In this document: one piece after another, positions 22,701-30,577 of the stretch | Numbering within the stretch: position 1 is the first letter of the stretch | How the letters are laid out: every line of letters begins with the position of its first letter | Virus record (IMG/VR): IMGVR_UViG_3300047157_000068 | Coordinates: 1-64,000 of that record | Strand: one strand, 5' to 3' | DNA from: a virus | DNA: 64,000 nucleotides | The notes under the pieces: generated by a model | Database searches by the model: none | Told to the model about the DNA's origin: nothing | Seen by the model: only the letters and a program-made list of their open reading frames with translations | Program-made: the position numbers and the translations under genes

Positions 22701-23258
22701 ATTTAATGTTCTAGGAATAATATCTTCATATTCAACACAATCAGACCCATCAATATCTGGACCTGTAACCTGTATTTGATTCCATGGAATTTTATCTATA
22801 TTTAATGTTCTTGATGGGTTATTACCATCATCCCAATATACTTGCCATGTACAATCAAAATTTTCTTTAGCAGCTCCAGTAATTAAAAACTTTTTATTAA
22901 AATTTAAACACTGATCATTCACTAATGTTGTGTATGTACATTCACTATCATCAAATGTACCTATCTCAGAGTTTATATCATCTGTAGAATAAATAACCCA
23001 TTCATCTCCATATCTATGTATTGCACCTATAACTGTATAGGGTATAACACCACACATTAAATTTGATGGCTCATTTCCTATCATACCTAAATCTCCATCT
23101 TCAGAATTATTTGCTGCATTACGTGCATGCCACCATGATTGCTTACCTTCAAAAGAAGGAGCAACATCTTTATTCATACCTTTAGTAAATGAATTTGTGT
23201 TTACTGAAGATGTTCCTTGTGCAGCTGCACGTGGAGAAGAAGATTTCTTTTTTGCCAT
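16743..23258 (-). CDS. Giant tail muzzle/stabilisation-type protein with an inserted von Willebrand A-like domain
   Basis: 2171 residues, the longest ORF in the window, uninterrupted. The N-terminus (NTNSFTKGMNKDVAP) followed by a beta-rich region with many Tyr, Trp, Asn and Gly is typical of the long tail 'stabilisation' or muzzle protein of crAss-like podoviruses, which closes the distal tail. At ~1575-1790 there is a von Willebrand A-like module: strand CLLDIVIAMDVSGST with a MIDAS motif DxSxS, and a later strand VLIVVTDGTQG supplying the Asp. Cys-rich linkers (CECPTGYT, CECPPI) flank it. The C-terminus returns to beta-rich sequence with a basic end. The ring protein gene lies 15 bp upstream. 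The vWA module may mediate metal-dependent binding to the host surface (inference). Confidence 0.75.
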   Translation of the reverse strand: MAKKKSSSPRAAAQGTSSVNTNSFTKGMNKDVAPSFEGKQSWWHARNAANNSEDGDLGMIGNEPSNLMCGVIPYTVIGAIHRYGDEWVIYSTDDINSEIGTFDDSECTYTTLVNDQCLNFNKKFLITGAAKENFDCTWQVYWDDGNNPSRTLNIDKIPWNQIQVTGPDIDGSDCVEYEDIIPRTLNCEKIRLAPLVDTPCINLSQSVDSGMISNGSYQAFIAYTENEQKVGDYIGISNIQTIFDHLGTSGSLDIEVSNLDEKYEYYELVILRRNQGQTSAKKIGLYSTQQKKINIDYIDEALPPVDLIQIPLMSPAYEKSESMFVVNDWLIRQGPVEQFDFNYQPLANNIKVEWVTNSLPSNYYHKGGNKYNFLRDEQYAFFIRWIYNTGERSSSYHIPGRAPELYNVVTRQITNVPGPDVYNEDEFFNGANVLNTTDGEKLFKVYNTASVESTAVSQLPDGSTITSRGNMGYWESTERYPNEPDIWGDLCGKPIRHHKMPTEEVGPTVALSNTGIDLINILGVQFNNIERPKYNDGTYIPNVVGYELLRGSRLGAKSILGKGLFRNMREYTVPNPEDLIGGETVQGLYPNHPYNDLRPDVYFQDGVNDKLTEGCNKFGESIDDFAPLDGYSKSVFTFSSPDLMFKQPFLNAYETRLYGELSGRSSGYFIPSEDHPQQKIIRGIAAFASAIIGFGYALHQLRGTTGRNATSNSTNLSSTTVKGEEIKGKAQRGNNGFVTLTVPPGVATVNWTPRSGGEISGGDFQGPWDDRFNDYIDAARDQAVASAEAAGGNENAAGIDFDLNATNLIDALAGIGDLYIGGNSARNAEDYNAEKDQQDGAIPGIQTGKVERTRSNDTNVSNLPQFLKIATNLLSTQTNIAIAGNEIIDAFYNSTDYRDYMWKYNSDGQFTDFTPINNGLWRIKNEDSNYLGSSFQTFDSGKYKINNLFRPTTVAVSLSEEIANPTVQDNSRFVVGGSVNADGTENVHSDDYFVSPGKDNPRGSDISAHYGALKFNFDNQYGQLSGIKQIPMRGCVELLDPEKPLGYLYSSAPSFAGDTFVGRYTEKTIMPIFTRYLLGEPDGFTFDYALYVNIPYPRYWMNSQRFDITNLARAVSSLGLTGLIGGWDDIVPNDLYYLDRGENSCGGAFDSSTWNGSDPNGFFEMRYAYGYTHTNGILDFYVESDVNLAHRDWEDEPQKRIYEPYDYNDVDALFHARIEKADNFYKYDESLSPSKFPTQMTSFGLVQPLDYDPITAEECFVNYPKRLIYSLQAQEESKKDFWRVFLQNNYKDFKNDVSVIKPINKSGALIFFPHLSPQMFQGLDTLRTQLDTKLTIGDGGLFSQPFQNVANADLSNEYGSSESLRGVINTPLGLFFISQAQGKIFQYGGKGLDPISNNGMKWWFAKYLPSKFVKQFPESENSVWSDNPVAGVGCHVIYDSVDDIVYFMKKDYQLKSQYIATAEFTDSIAKPITITLGANSIPVDIGDPLYFDDCSWTVSYDPKAKAWISFHDWHPGLALPSINHFFTTNAFEDLNNPSCPPGYTFNPVNGLCEISINEVEDSEVTVTNIAADITGGATNCLLDIVIAMDVSGSTTPSGPPNYTPMVFDAAGNLVPGTGVMGNTDNGTAQLRWLDVFMNSTEVTDALAAGTMQIGTTMWAGASTQLLQGGLSMNSNATGVSLCNLYTANWPAGGGTSANNAIFGTGGINNPLTGNGGLAMLNNKSASSFSAQYPGRTQDPSFRQVLIVVTDGTQGANANSTANGVPQYQDSAIIATGRPNANTGNWAAGANQSADIDLQDEHKQEIFAVYCGATNPVPGVTALLDSISNTTYDVPNSTPGPNQYTMAANNNQSLLDSATAIAGDVCSIPFVCECPTGYTLVYPDPSTSTYSSSTGTCSDDPNLAPICRKVECECPPITVPGTVVTELGTCPDSAPLIYQIGDPNFIQPDPARCNYFYYISTQANYVYGGIWRHNVRCDSFANFYNVDYPWEIDLISNTGQAVNTIRSFEYQLETYVYKGDPQYNMCGGDKWEDLDFNFDASIIYNNDQTSGLLELNPQPVNSPWANLNYPIVNLNSIDILVSKVEHKFRFNQFWDITRDRGEFTNVEQSIFNTESNGYIRPLNTINLNYQKSPTERKKFRHYSNNLILRRNVSGNRKMLLRLNNTKLLLSQR

Positions 23259-23272
23259 AATATATTACTTCT

Positions 23273-24217
23273 TTAACAAGTTGGACATGATGCTGATGAT
23301 CCTGAAACAGACGGTGCTGTAACAACTCTTGGATTTGCAGGAGCATAACTTAAAAACATATTATAATAATTATGATATTGTGCTCTTCTATTCATTGTCC
23401 ATACTTTTCTCATCTCTTGGAAATTAGGTGTATTAACAAAACCAAGTGCATTATTTCTTGCTGCTCTCAATCTAGTTTCTACTAACCCTAATTGTTGTGA
23501 TACATTTTCACCATTCCAAACCATGTTTTCTAATATTCTTTGTTTTATTGCATACTCATAATATTCATTGCAATATGGTTGATCTAATACTAGCAAATCT
23601 CCTTCAGCATTTTCCATTGCTCCTTGAAAACTTAAATAGACTTTACCTGTACGGAATGTTGTAATTAAAAATCCGTCTTTAATTTCTGCTATATCTATAG
23701 CTTGAGCACCTAAACTAGGACAATAACAAACTTTATCATTAACATTTTTTATCCTTAGTTCAGTCCAATCTGTAAATGTTCTAAACTGACCTCCCCCTAT
23801 TCTTTGAACTAATTGATATTGATTTTTATCATTACAAGTCTTAACTACACATACGTCCTTACAAGCTTCTCCATCTTCACATGGTGCAGCATCATCTGGT
23901 GCTGGTATATATGGTACATCATTATATGTTTCTACGTGTGTGCCTGATGGCATAGAATTGTTTACTGTATATGAACCACATCTAAATGCATAATTTAAAT
24001 ATTGAAAATCAGAAGGCAATTGACCTTTACCATGTTCTATATCTATAATAACTTCTTTAGTTCTATGTATACGTAAACCCAAATCATAATTTACTCTTTG
24101 TGCAACTTTAATCAATTGTGCAGGTTCTATCATTCCTTCTAACGCATAGTTAGAAAAATCAATAGATACGTCTTCCATTAATTGACTAAATGTTCTATAT
24201 TTTTGTGATACCCCCAT
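23273..24217 (-). CDS. Tail ring (tail-tube/collar) protein
   Basis: 314 residues with an ATG start and no Shine-Dalgarno. The opening QKYRTFSQLMEDVSIDF and LIKVAQRVNYDLGLRIHRTK matches what I know of the ring proteins of crAss-like tails. A Cys-rich insert (residues ~110-130: CEDGEACKDVCVVKTC) could be a disulfide or metal site and is unusual. It lies between the other ring-like gene and the muzzle gene in a tight leftward operon (gaps of 10 and 14 bp). It probably stacks in the tail barrel. Confidence 0.65.
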   Translation of the reverse strand: MGVSQKYRTFSQLMEDVSIDFSNYALEGMIEPAQLIKVAQRVNYDLGLRIHRTKEVIIDIEHGKGQLPSDFQYLNYAFRCGSYTVNNSMPSGTHVETYNDVPYIPAPDDAAPCEDGEACKDVCVVKTCNDKNQYQLVQRIGGGQFRTFTDWTELRIKNVNDKVCYCPSLGAQAIDIAEIKDGFLITTFRTGKVYLSFQGAMENAEGDLLVLDQPYCNEYYEYAIKQRILENMVWNGENVSQQLGLVETRLRAARNNALGFVNTPNFQEMRKVWTMNRRAQYHNYYNMFLSYAPANPRVVTAPSVSGSSASCPTC

Positions 24218-24227
24218 TGTTATAATT

Positions 24228-24902
24228 TTATGTTCTTGCTAGGTTACGTTTATTATCTGAATCTTCAGACGGTATTTTTAATGTACCCACCATAGTCTGT
24301 ATTACTTGACTTTCTATTTCAGCAAACAATGCTTCAGGTATATATATTTCTTGTTCATATCTAGGTGTACAATCATCTTCAGTATCACAATTCCATTTTG
24401 TAATGTCTGAATCAAAAACCCCTTCTACTTTAATTGCATCCCAAGCTATATTTGGACAATAGATATATCCATCAAGCCACCAAAAATAAAGAGTTTTATT
24501 ATATTTAAAAGATGTACTTTTAGTTAAAGAGGTATAAGTACCCGGCTGTGTGCCTTGTAATTCTTGAGATCCATCTATTGAACTAATAGTACGGATTAAT
24601 GGTCCCCAGTATCCTTCAAACATTGAAGGCAGTCTATGTTTTGTACGCTTTATAGTACAACCGCTTTGTATACCTGCACAATGAGCTTCAACTTTATCTA
24701 CGTCAATTAATTCTACATAAGGTAATGTTTTCCAGACTGAATTAAATTTTAATAATTTGTTTGCGTAATCTTGCCTTCTCATTAAAACCTGAGCATACTT
24801 TTCAATTAAGCTATAAATATATCTATCAGTAGTAAAGGCATCTTGAACCTCCGCTTTTACTTGGCCTCTAATTCTAGATATTGTTTCTGCTATTGTTGCC
24901 AT
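24228..24902 (-). CDS. Tail ring (tail-tube/connector) protein
   Basis: 224 residues. The N-terminus (ETISRIRGQVKAEVQDAFTT) and the middle part (SMFEGYWGPLIRTISS, with SFKYNKTLYFWW) agree with the connector/ring protein of crAss-like phages, a tail-assembly component below the portal. It has ATG and TAA, and spacing of 5 bp and 10 bp to its neighbours, so it is almost certainly co-transcribed with the two tail genes downstream. The assignment comes from recalled family similarity and synteny. Confidence 0.65.
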   Translation of the reverse strand: MATIAETISRIRGQVKAEVQDAFTTDRYIYSLIEKYAQVLMRRQDYANKLLKFNSVWKTLPYVELIDVDKVEAHCAGIQSGCTIKRTKHRLPSMFEGYWGPLIRTISSIDGSQELQGTQPGTYTSLTKSTSFKYNKTLYFWWLDGYIYCPNIAWDAIKVEGVFDSDITKWNCDTEDDCTPRYEQEIYIPEALFAEIESQVIQTMVGTLKIPSEDSDNKRNLART

Positions 24903-24907
24903 GTTTT

Positions 24908-25474
24908 TTATTTTTCAAATTCATTATAGTACTTTAATGCTTTGCTGGTTTCTTCAGGGTTTTCATCATAAAGATGAGCCACCTTATATTTGTTCTTCAT
25001 AACTAAATACTTGGTCCAGTTGACAGGGTAATTTTTTGCCACGCTTCTTTTAAATTCTCTGCATGCTACAAATCTCCATAACTCTCTATTTTTGAATCTA
25101 TATTTAGTTGAGTAATTTGTATAAAATATTTTTCCTAAATTGCCATCTGTTTCCCAGTTTTTATTTTGTAAAACTTTACCATATTGTTTTGATAATGCAT
25201 AATTAGTATTAATTGATTTAGATGAAGGACATGTTCCAATAAACAAATAACCTAATGAATCAGGCAATTCTACTCCATCTCTATTATCTACTACAGTATT
25301 CCAAAGTTTAACATTATATAATTTAATTATCTTTTTTAATTTAACGTTATCTATGTCAGAGTATAAAGGTTTTTTATCTTTAAACTCCTTAAATGTTTCT
25401 TCATTTAATAACCCAAGTCTTTTCTCTCTATATCTAGGAGCATTTAAATTGGGTTTTTTAAAATTGTTGATCAT
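24908..25474 (-). CDS. Conserved-type phage protein of unknown function in the tail operon
   Basis: 188 residues, basic, with many Lys, Tyr, Trp and Asn. It opens NFKKPNLNAPRYREKRLG and contains ELWRFVACREFKRSV. No signal peptide, membrane segment or catalytic motif is visible. It is the first gene after a terminator at 25496-25531 and sits 5 bp before the ring protein gene, so it may be a minor virion component or an assembly factor. I cannot name it. Confidence 0.55.
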   Translation of the reverse strand: MINNFKKPNLNAPRYREKRLGLLNEETFKEFKDKKPLYSDIDNVKLKKIIKLYNVKLWNTVVDNRDGVELPDSLGYLFIGTCPSSKSINTNYALSKQYGKVLQNKNWETDGNLGKIFYTNYSTKYRFKNRELWRFVACREFKRSVAKNYPVNWTKYLVMKNKYKVAHLYDENPEETSKALKYYNEFEK

Positions 25475-25495
25475 ACAGTTATATTTATAATTTAC

Positions 25496-25531
25496 AAAAA
25501 AAACCCCACTTAATGAAATTAAAAGTGAGGT
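25496..25531 (-). terminator. Rho-independent terminator after the metallophosphoesterase gene
   Basis: On the minus strand CCTCACTT...AAGTGGGG forms an 8-bp stem followed by a run of Ts. It begins directly after the TAA of the gene ending at 25534. Confidence 0.75.
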
Positions 25532-25533
25532 CT

Positions 25534-26757
25534 TTACAATGCTTGATATGTTAATTCACATATATTACCCATTGTAGGGTGTTGTAATTCAAGTTTACCA
25601 GATCTTCTATTACCAACATATTTATTGCTATAATGATAGTAATCTGTCTTTCCTAAACTTGGTAGCGTCTTTTCAATAAAACCTGCTGTCTCATTGGATG
25701 TCATATACTCTACCTTTCTGTCTGTATGTATATGACCTTTAAATAACGTTCTGTTTGTTGTAGCACCCCATTGTTTAGGATACTCTGATGCATAGATTAA
25801 AGGATTATTTTTGCTGCGTTTATCACCATGCTCAAAAGCATTAAAGTTATTATGCCAAACGTGAACTTTTCTTTCTTCATATTTAGTATCCCAAACTATC
25901 TCATCACTAATAATAGACTTAGATAAAGCATGAACTAAATGAAAAGAAGATAATCTATCATGATTACCTGGAACATATACAACAACTAATTCTTTACAAT
26001 ATGCTTTGATATAATTTATAGCCCAATGCATTGCATCAAATGCTTGCATATAAGCTTTTGTAGCAGGCATACAGTTATCTAATCCTGTTCCGCTAGTGGT
26101 AGTACCATCAAATGTATCCATGTTGATTAAATCACCTCCTACAACAAAGTACATTCTCTCTATATAATTAACTGGAGCTGCCTTTTGTATTAAGTAAGTA
26201 ACTGTATCTTCAAAATCTTTATCTATGGTATCATTACCTTCTTTCCCAAAATGAATATCTTGTAATGATATTACACCACACACAGGATCATTTGAGACAA
26301 TATTCTTTAGATTTACTTTAGGTAATTTATAAGTCTTAGGTTTCCAGTTTTCCAATAACTCTTTAAAAAGCTTTTCTTCTGGGTTTTTAATTTGAGATAT
26401 TAATGCTGACACTCTCCAGTGATCACCCATTTGTTTATTCCAATACTGAGATAGTTTCCATCTGTCAGTATCTATTTTTAGTAACTCAATTATTTCTTCT
26501 GCACTTTTAGGTTCATGATCAAAAGTTCCTGATATCTTACCTTCCCCTTTTTCTAAATCAATTGCTTCCACAACCTGAGCATTTTCTGCTGCTTTGCTGA
26601 AAAATATTGATTTCTTTTTTTTATTCTTCCTCTCAGCTAGTAATTCTTTTTTAATTTTTCTGTATTGTTTCTCAGTTATACCAAGTCTTTCACTACTAAT
26701 TGAAGGGTGTTTTTTCCACTTTAATGATTCTAATACTCTTTGTTTTAAATTGTCCAT
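25534..26757 (-). CDS. Calcineurin-like metallophosphoesterase with N-terminal HTH
   Basis: 407 residues from the ATG at 26757; a longer frame to 26856 runs through an upstream terminator and is rejected. Residues 1-45 look like a helix-turn-helix (QRVLESLKWKKHP...LGITEKQYRKIKKELL). The catalytic part has the ordered metallophosphoesterase motifs: QDIHFG (~165), GGDLIN (~207), GNHDR (~264), HGDKR (~309) and GHIHTD (~341), which bind two metal ions. Such enzymes hydrolyse phosphomono- or diesters; SbcD/Mre11-type nucleases share the fold. Its place among tail genes, isolated by terminators on both sides, leaves open whether it acts on DNA, RNA or a signalling nucleotide. Confidence 0.85.
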   Translation of the reverse strand: MDNLKQRVLESLKWKKHPSISSERLGITEKQYRKIKKELLAERKNKKKKSIFFSKAAENAQVVEAIDLEKGEGKISGTFDHEPKSAEEIIELLKIDTDRWKLSQYWNKQMGDHWRVSALISQIKNPEEKLFKELLENWKPKTYKLPKVNLKNIVSNDPVCGVISLQDIHFGKEGNDTIDKDFEDTVTYLIQKAAPVNYIERMYFVVGGDLINMDTFDGTTTSGTGLDNCMPATKAYMQAFDAMHWAINYIKAYCKELVVVYVPGNHDRLSSFHLVHALSKSIISDEIVWDTKYEERKVHVWHNNFNAFEHGDKRSKNNPLIYASEYPKQWGATTNRTLFKGHIHTDRKVEYMTSNETAGFIEKTLPSLGKTDYYHYSNKYVGNRRSGKLELQHPTMGNICELTYQAL

Positions 26758-26786
26758 AAAAATTTTTTTGATTATTGTAAAGATAT

Positions 26787-26820
26787 AAAAAAAAAAGAGA
26801 CTGGAATAAATCCAGCCTCT
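26787..26820 (-). terminator. Strong rho-independent terminator
   Basis: Minus strand GAGGCTGG-ATTTATT-CCAGTCTC followed by ten or more Ts. It lies downstream of the gene ending at 26867 and upstream of the metallophosphoesterase start, separating the two units. Confidence 0.85.
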
Positions 26821-26866
26821 TCCAACGTTTGTAGTAGAAAACCAACAAACCACCACTTGTTGTTTT

Positions 26867-27427
26867 TTATTGTGCTCCTGTAGAAATTAAAATTTCAATT
26901 GGTTTACATGAAGCCCCTATTCCCTCATCCACAACTTTAATTTTATATTGTGTATTAGGTACTAGATTTGTTATTTTAAAATTATTTATAGTTGGCTGTA
27001 TTGGTGTTGCATTTGCTAATGTCCAACTACCCGCTCCTATTTGAGTTTGATAATAAACATTTAATCCAGTGCTATTACTCCATACACCATTCCAAAGTAC
27101 TTCAACTGAATTTTTAGTTACTACTCCAGCATAAACATTATATGGATCATGCTGAACATCATCTGATGTACATGCACCCAAGCCGTTTGCCAAGATCATA
27201 GAAAACTTTTGTATAATAGAGTCTAATCTTTCACCAGAAGTTATAACTATTTTGCTACCAGTTTCACCAATTTGAAATGATGTACCACAGTAGCTTACAC
27301 ATGATGCACATTGAACATCATCACATCTTTCGCTACCTACACTGCAATCAGTATAAGTACATGCATTAGTTATTGCTGTGTCAGCGCAACTACAATTTTT
27401 ATTACATTTTGTACAATTACAAGCCAT
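26867..27427 (-). CDS. Cys-rich protein with a fibronectin type III-like domain (virion adhesin candidate)
   Basis: 186 residues. The first ~50 residues are extremely Cys-rich (CNCTKCNKNCSC, then further Cys clusters), suggesting metal binding or disulfide cross-linking. A helix containing ERLDSIIQKFSMILANG follows. Residues ~90-186 form an FnIII-like beta sandwich: VEVLWNGVW, VYYQTQIG and the signature ITNLVPNTQYKIKVVD. FnIII modules in phages are usually on virion surfaces and bind carbohydrate weakly. It is 15 bp downstream of the 740-residue adhesin and last in that operon before a terminator. Confidence 0.6.
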   Translation of the reverse strand: MACNCTKCNKNCSCADTAITNACTYTDCSVGSERCDDVQCASCVSYCGTSFQIGETGSKIVITSGERLDSIIQKFSMILANGLGACTSDDVQHDPYNVYAGVVTKNSVEVLWNGVWSNSTGLNVYYQTQIGAGSWTLANATPIQPTINNFKITNLVPNTQYKIKVVDEGIGASCKPIEILISTGAQ

Positions 27428-27442
27428 TTTTTATTTTTTATT

Positions 27443-29665
27443 TTATGAGCAACCTGCTACTATGTCCGCACTAATTTGAGAAGCATCTGCTGATGAATTA
27501 TATACACCTCCAGTTTGTGTTGCCAATTCTCTCCAAGGATATATCGGAGATGTCATACCAGACAATGTTTGACTTAAATTTACACCAGGTCCACAAACAT
27601 TATATTTAATTCCGTTATCATTTGCAAAAGCTATCATTGACTGAATACCAGCCCATGTAGTTGCGTCAAATGCATCTGACGTTCCTCCTGGTAAATTGTC
27701 AGTTACAATAATAACATACTTAGCTACATTGCTTCTAAAGGTTCCACTTAATGCAGCAGCTCCAACAACTAGTTGTGAAGCATAATCACATGGCTCAGGA
27801 CCATTAATCCCAGAACCTATATTAACACATGTTCCATCAACACCCCCGTTTAGTTTATCTAGTTGTGATGTAAACGTTGTTCCATTGTTAGTAGAAAATT
27901 GTTCCCAAGATGTTATAATTTGATATTTACCACCTGTTCCTAGATTTCTTACTTTTTGATTATTTGGTAAACCAGTATAGTCTACACAACCATCATATGG
28001 TGTAAAATCACTACTTGATTCATCTGCAGTAACTAATGCTAATCTATAATCATTAGAACCTGATGCTGTATCTATTGTATTAACAAGAGACGCTACACCT
28101 GCTTTTACATTATTAATGATTGGACTCATACTTGATGTATAGTCTAAAACAAATGCTACATCCATTCCTTCACTACAAGGAGCAGATCCTGCTACAGTTG
28201 TAAAACTTGTAACAAACGGACATTCTTTTGTAGCACCATCAATAACTATTTTTAATTTAGCTTCATATGCTGTATTAGGTGTTAAACCTGTAAATGTATG
28301 AGCTATTGAGCCACCAGGATTATTAAATACTTCTGTATCTACTACAGTTCCTGATTGTACTAAGTCTAGTGTATATTGTGCTGTTATTCCTAAATTATTT
28401 ATAAAAGACAGACTTACTTCTGTTGATCCTATATTATCTATCAAAACAGTAGGGCATGGTACAATTCCATCGGATACACTTGTTATTCTTGATTCACATG
28501 TATCACTACCATTTGATACTGCAAAATCAACTGTTATACTTATATCTTGAAATACATTTAATGAGCCGGTAGAAATGTTTACTCCAGATGCATTATTTTG
28601 CAATGAAGCTACATTTACTACTGAGCTAAGTGAACTACCGTTTGCATCAGTCAATGTAATAATTGAATGACCAGATGTATCATCAAAACCAACAGGTATT
28701 GTTGATCCGGTAAAATCAAAGTTAATTAAGTTTATTACACCTACTGTATTAGTTTGTCTTGATGTAGAGTAATCAAATACAACTGAATCACATCCACCAG
28801 GACAACAATTAGTTTGTATACTTTGTATAGCATTGTACATGTCATCTATAACTATCCAAGCATTTTGCACTGATTGAGCTAATGTAGATGGAGATGTATT
28901 ATATCCTGCTATTGAATTATATGTAGCATTTTCTGTTCCTAACATTGATGTTGAACCAATGATTACTGTTTGTGCCACAGCATTACTAATTAATGCAGGA
29001 GTACCTACAGCATCTCTTAAAGAACAAAAAGCACTCTCAAGTGCTAAAACTACAACTGATACATCAGTCAATTGACCAACTGTACTTACACATGTTGGAA
29101 TAATTTGTTCTTCAGTTGATAAACCAACTTGACATACATCACCAACAAATACACAATTTTCTATCCTAGTAAGTCTTGTATTTATATTAGCTATCTGTGC
29201 TTTAGCATCATTTATTTCTTGAACATTGTCACAGACTTTTTGAGCTATTAAAGTAGCGTACTCATCTAAAGGAAGTTGAGTTATTGGATTACCGTTTCTA
29301 TCATCTACTACTAAACATTGCTGCAATGTCATTATAGGTAAATCAATTGATTGTGCTCTTCTAGTTGCTGGATTAGCATTAGCACATATTTGTACTACCA
29401 TAGCTTGTAGTACAGGTACTATCTCTGTTGGATCAGTACCAGGTAAATCTAAACATGATAAATCTAAACCTGCTAAATCAGGATTTGCTTGAACACCACT
29501 TTCAATAAGGTCACATAATTTAGTAGCTAATTTAAATACTACTTCTGAAATAGTATCTCCATTACATAAATCTATGCAAGATATATCTGGTCCTTGCCAT
29601 ACTACACAATTAGAAGATATGCTATCACATCCATTTGTGGTGCCGCTTGAGTTTGTTGGGATCAT
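27443..29665 (-). CDS. Tail adhesin with FnIII-like and C-terminal von Willebrand A domains
   Basis: 740 residues. The N-terminal ~280 residues are Cys-rich and helical (repeated CIDLCNG-type segments). The middle is beta-rich. Residues ~395-490 contain an FnIII-like module (TGLTPNTAYEAKLKIVI). From ~495 to the end there is a vWA fold: first strand MDVAFVLDYTSSMSP carrying a DxTxS variant of the MIDAS motif, then NDYRLALVTAD, and KYVIIVTDNLPGG near residue 660. vWA domains bind protein ligands through a metal; here host-surface adhesion or cross-linking between tail proteins is plausible. The motif TTTTGTATATTAT lies 52-64 bp upstream of the ATG. Confidence 0.65.
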   Translation of the reverse strand: MIPTNSSGTTNGCDSISSNCVVWQGPDISCIDLCNGDTISEVVFKLATKLCDLIESGVQANPDLAGLDLSCLDLPGTDPTEIVPVLQAMVVQICANANPATRRAQSIDLPIMTLQQCLVVDDRNGNPITQLPLDEYATLIAQKVCDNVQEINDAKAQIANINTRLTRIENCVFVGDVCQVGLSTEEQIIPTCVSTVGQLTDVSVVVLALESAFCSLRDAVGTPALISNAVAQTVIIGSTSMLGTENATYNSIAGYNTSPSTLAQSVQNAWIVIDDMYNAIQSIQTNCCPGGCDSVVFDYSTSRQTNTVGVINLINFDFTGSTIPVGFDDTSGHSIITLTDANGSSLSSVVNVASLQNNASGVNISTGSLNVFQDISITVDFAVSNGSDTCESRITSVSDGIVPCPTVLIDNIGSTEVSLSFINNLGITAQYTLDLVQSGTVVDTEVFNNPGGSIAHTFTGLTPNTAYEAKLKIVIDGATKECPFVTSFTTVAGSAPCSEGMDVAFVLDYTSSMSPIINNVKAGVASLVNTIDTASGSNDYRLALVTADESSSDFTPYDGCVDYTGLPNNQKVRNLGTGGKYQIITSWEQFSTNNGTTFTSQLDKLNGGVDGTCVNIGSGINGPEPCDYASQLVVGAAALSGTFRSNVAKYVIIVTDNLPGGTSDAFDATTWAGIQSMIAFANDNGIKYNVCGPGVNLSQTLSGMTSPIYPWRELATQTGGVYNSSADASQISADIVAGCS

Positions 29666-29716
29666 AAATGTTTTATTTTACTATAATGTACTGCCGTCTT
29701 GTAAACTATACATTTA

Positions 29717-29729
29717 TAATATACAAAAT
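29717..29729 (-). promoter_or_regulatory. Promoter-like motif TTTTGTATATTAT
   Basis: Minus-strand copy of the recurring TTTGTATATTRT motif, 52-64 bp upstream of the adhesin start at 29665. It overlaps the end of an inverted repeat. Confidence 0.5.
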
Positions 29730-29771
29730 TTTTTAAAACCAAACAAGTTAATGCCAGTTTTAAAAAATTTT
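29725..29771. repeat. Perfect 15-bp AT-rich inverted repeat (probable bidirectional terminator)
   Basis: AAAATTTTTTAAAAC at 29725-29739 is exactly complementary to 29757-29771, with a 17-nt loop. It lies just downstream of the gene ending at 29795 (minus) and overlaps the putative promoter of the next gene. Its A- and T-runs could serve as terminator tracts on either strand. Confidence 0.6.
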
Positions 29772-29794
29772 GCAAACAGTTATGAAAAGTAAAT

Positions 29795-30055
29795 TTAAGC
29801 TTTTTCTAAAGTAGCTTCTTCTTTTTCAATATCAGATATAGTCCCATCTTCAAGACTAATGTTTACTGAACCATATTTTTTCTCTAAAGATTCACTTACA
29901 GTCTTCCACTCAACTTGTAATTCTGCATGTCTAGATACTAATTGGTTCTTAACTAATTCAGCATTACCAATATTCATTAGTAATGTATTAATTTGATTTT
30001 GAAGCTCTTTTACTTCATTCAATTCCTTTTTAGAAATCTTTTTTGATTTTGCCAT
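29795..30055 (-). CDS. Small coiled-coil protein in the tail module
   Basis: 86 residues, nearly all predicted helix with heptad-like spacing (ELNEVKELQNQINTLLMNIG), ending in an acidic segment (NISLEDGTISDIEKEE). Short coiled-coil proteins with a 'KYGxVNIxLEDG' tail recur beside structural genes of large phages, and may be assembly chaperones or virion linkers. No enzyme motif. ATG start, TAA stop. Confidence 0.5.
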   Translation of the reverse strand: MAKSKKISKKELNEVKELQNQINTLLMNIGNAELVKNQLVSRHAELQVEWKTVSESLEKKYGSVNISLEDGTISDIEKEEATLEKA

Positions 30056-30110
30056 TATAATTGGTTTTTAAAAATTTGTATACTCTTCAAAGATAATAAT
30101 ATTTTCTAAA

Positions 30111-30560
30111 CTACCAAGGAAGATCAACAACTAAATTTGTATCAGGTAATAAATCTTTCTTAATTATATTCTGCATTCCTTTTATATAATCATCCCGTAA
30201 ATACTTTACTAAAAATGTTTTTACATCATTTTTAGATAATGATTTATAATCTTGTTTTGCTACAACTCCTTCATCAGTATCTTTTACTATGTATGATCCG
30301 TGTACAGTAACACTTTTCTTTTCATATGTTGATTTTAATGACTTGGGTATTACTAATGAACCTGTATAAGTAAATACTATCTCCTTTATTAAAGAATTAC
30401 CATCTGTAACTAAAGACTCAATATCAAAATAAAATCTTTGAGATAAGTGCTCTTTAACTACAGGTGCCTCTACTTTTTTAATAGCTTTCTTTTTTACTAC
30501 TTTTTTCTTAGTAGGTTTTTTAATTACTTTTTTGCTTGATGTTTTTTTCTTTTTTGCCAT
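30111..30560 (-). CDS. Lys-rich (H1-like) N-terminus protein of unknown function
   Basis: 149 residues. The first ~35 residues are almost pure Lys with Thr, Val and Ala (KKVIKKPTKKKVVKKKAIKK), like a histone H1 tail, which suggests nucleic-acid or polyanion binding. The rest is a compact beta/helical domain (FYFDIESLVTDGNSLIKEIV) I do not recognise. It ends at TAG; reading through would add only about nine codons before TGA. It lies between the collagen-like fibre and the coiled-coil gene. Confidence 0.5.
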   Translation of the reverse strand: MAKKKKTSSKKVIKKPTKKKVVKKKAIKKVEAPVVKEHLSQRFYFDIESLVTDGNSLIKEIVFTYTGSLVIPKSLKSTYEKKSVTVHGSYIVKDTDEGVVAKQDYKSLSKNDVKTFLVKYLRDDYIKGMQNIIKKDLLPDTNLVVDLPW

Positions 30561-30577
30561 AATAGTTAGTTTAAATA

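Noticed and set aside
26758-26856. Longer start (26856) for the metallophosphoesterase
   Set aside because: The extension would translate through a strong terminator hairpin and encodes an unlikely Phe/Tyr/Ile-rich leader; the ATG at 26757 begins a good HTH.
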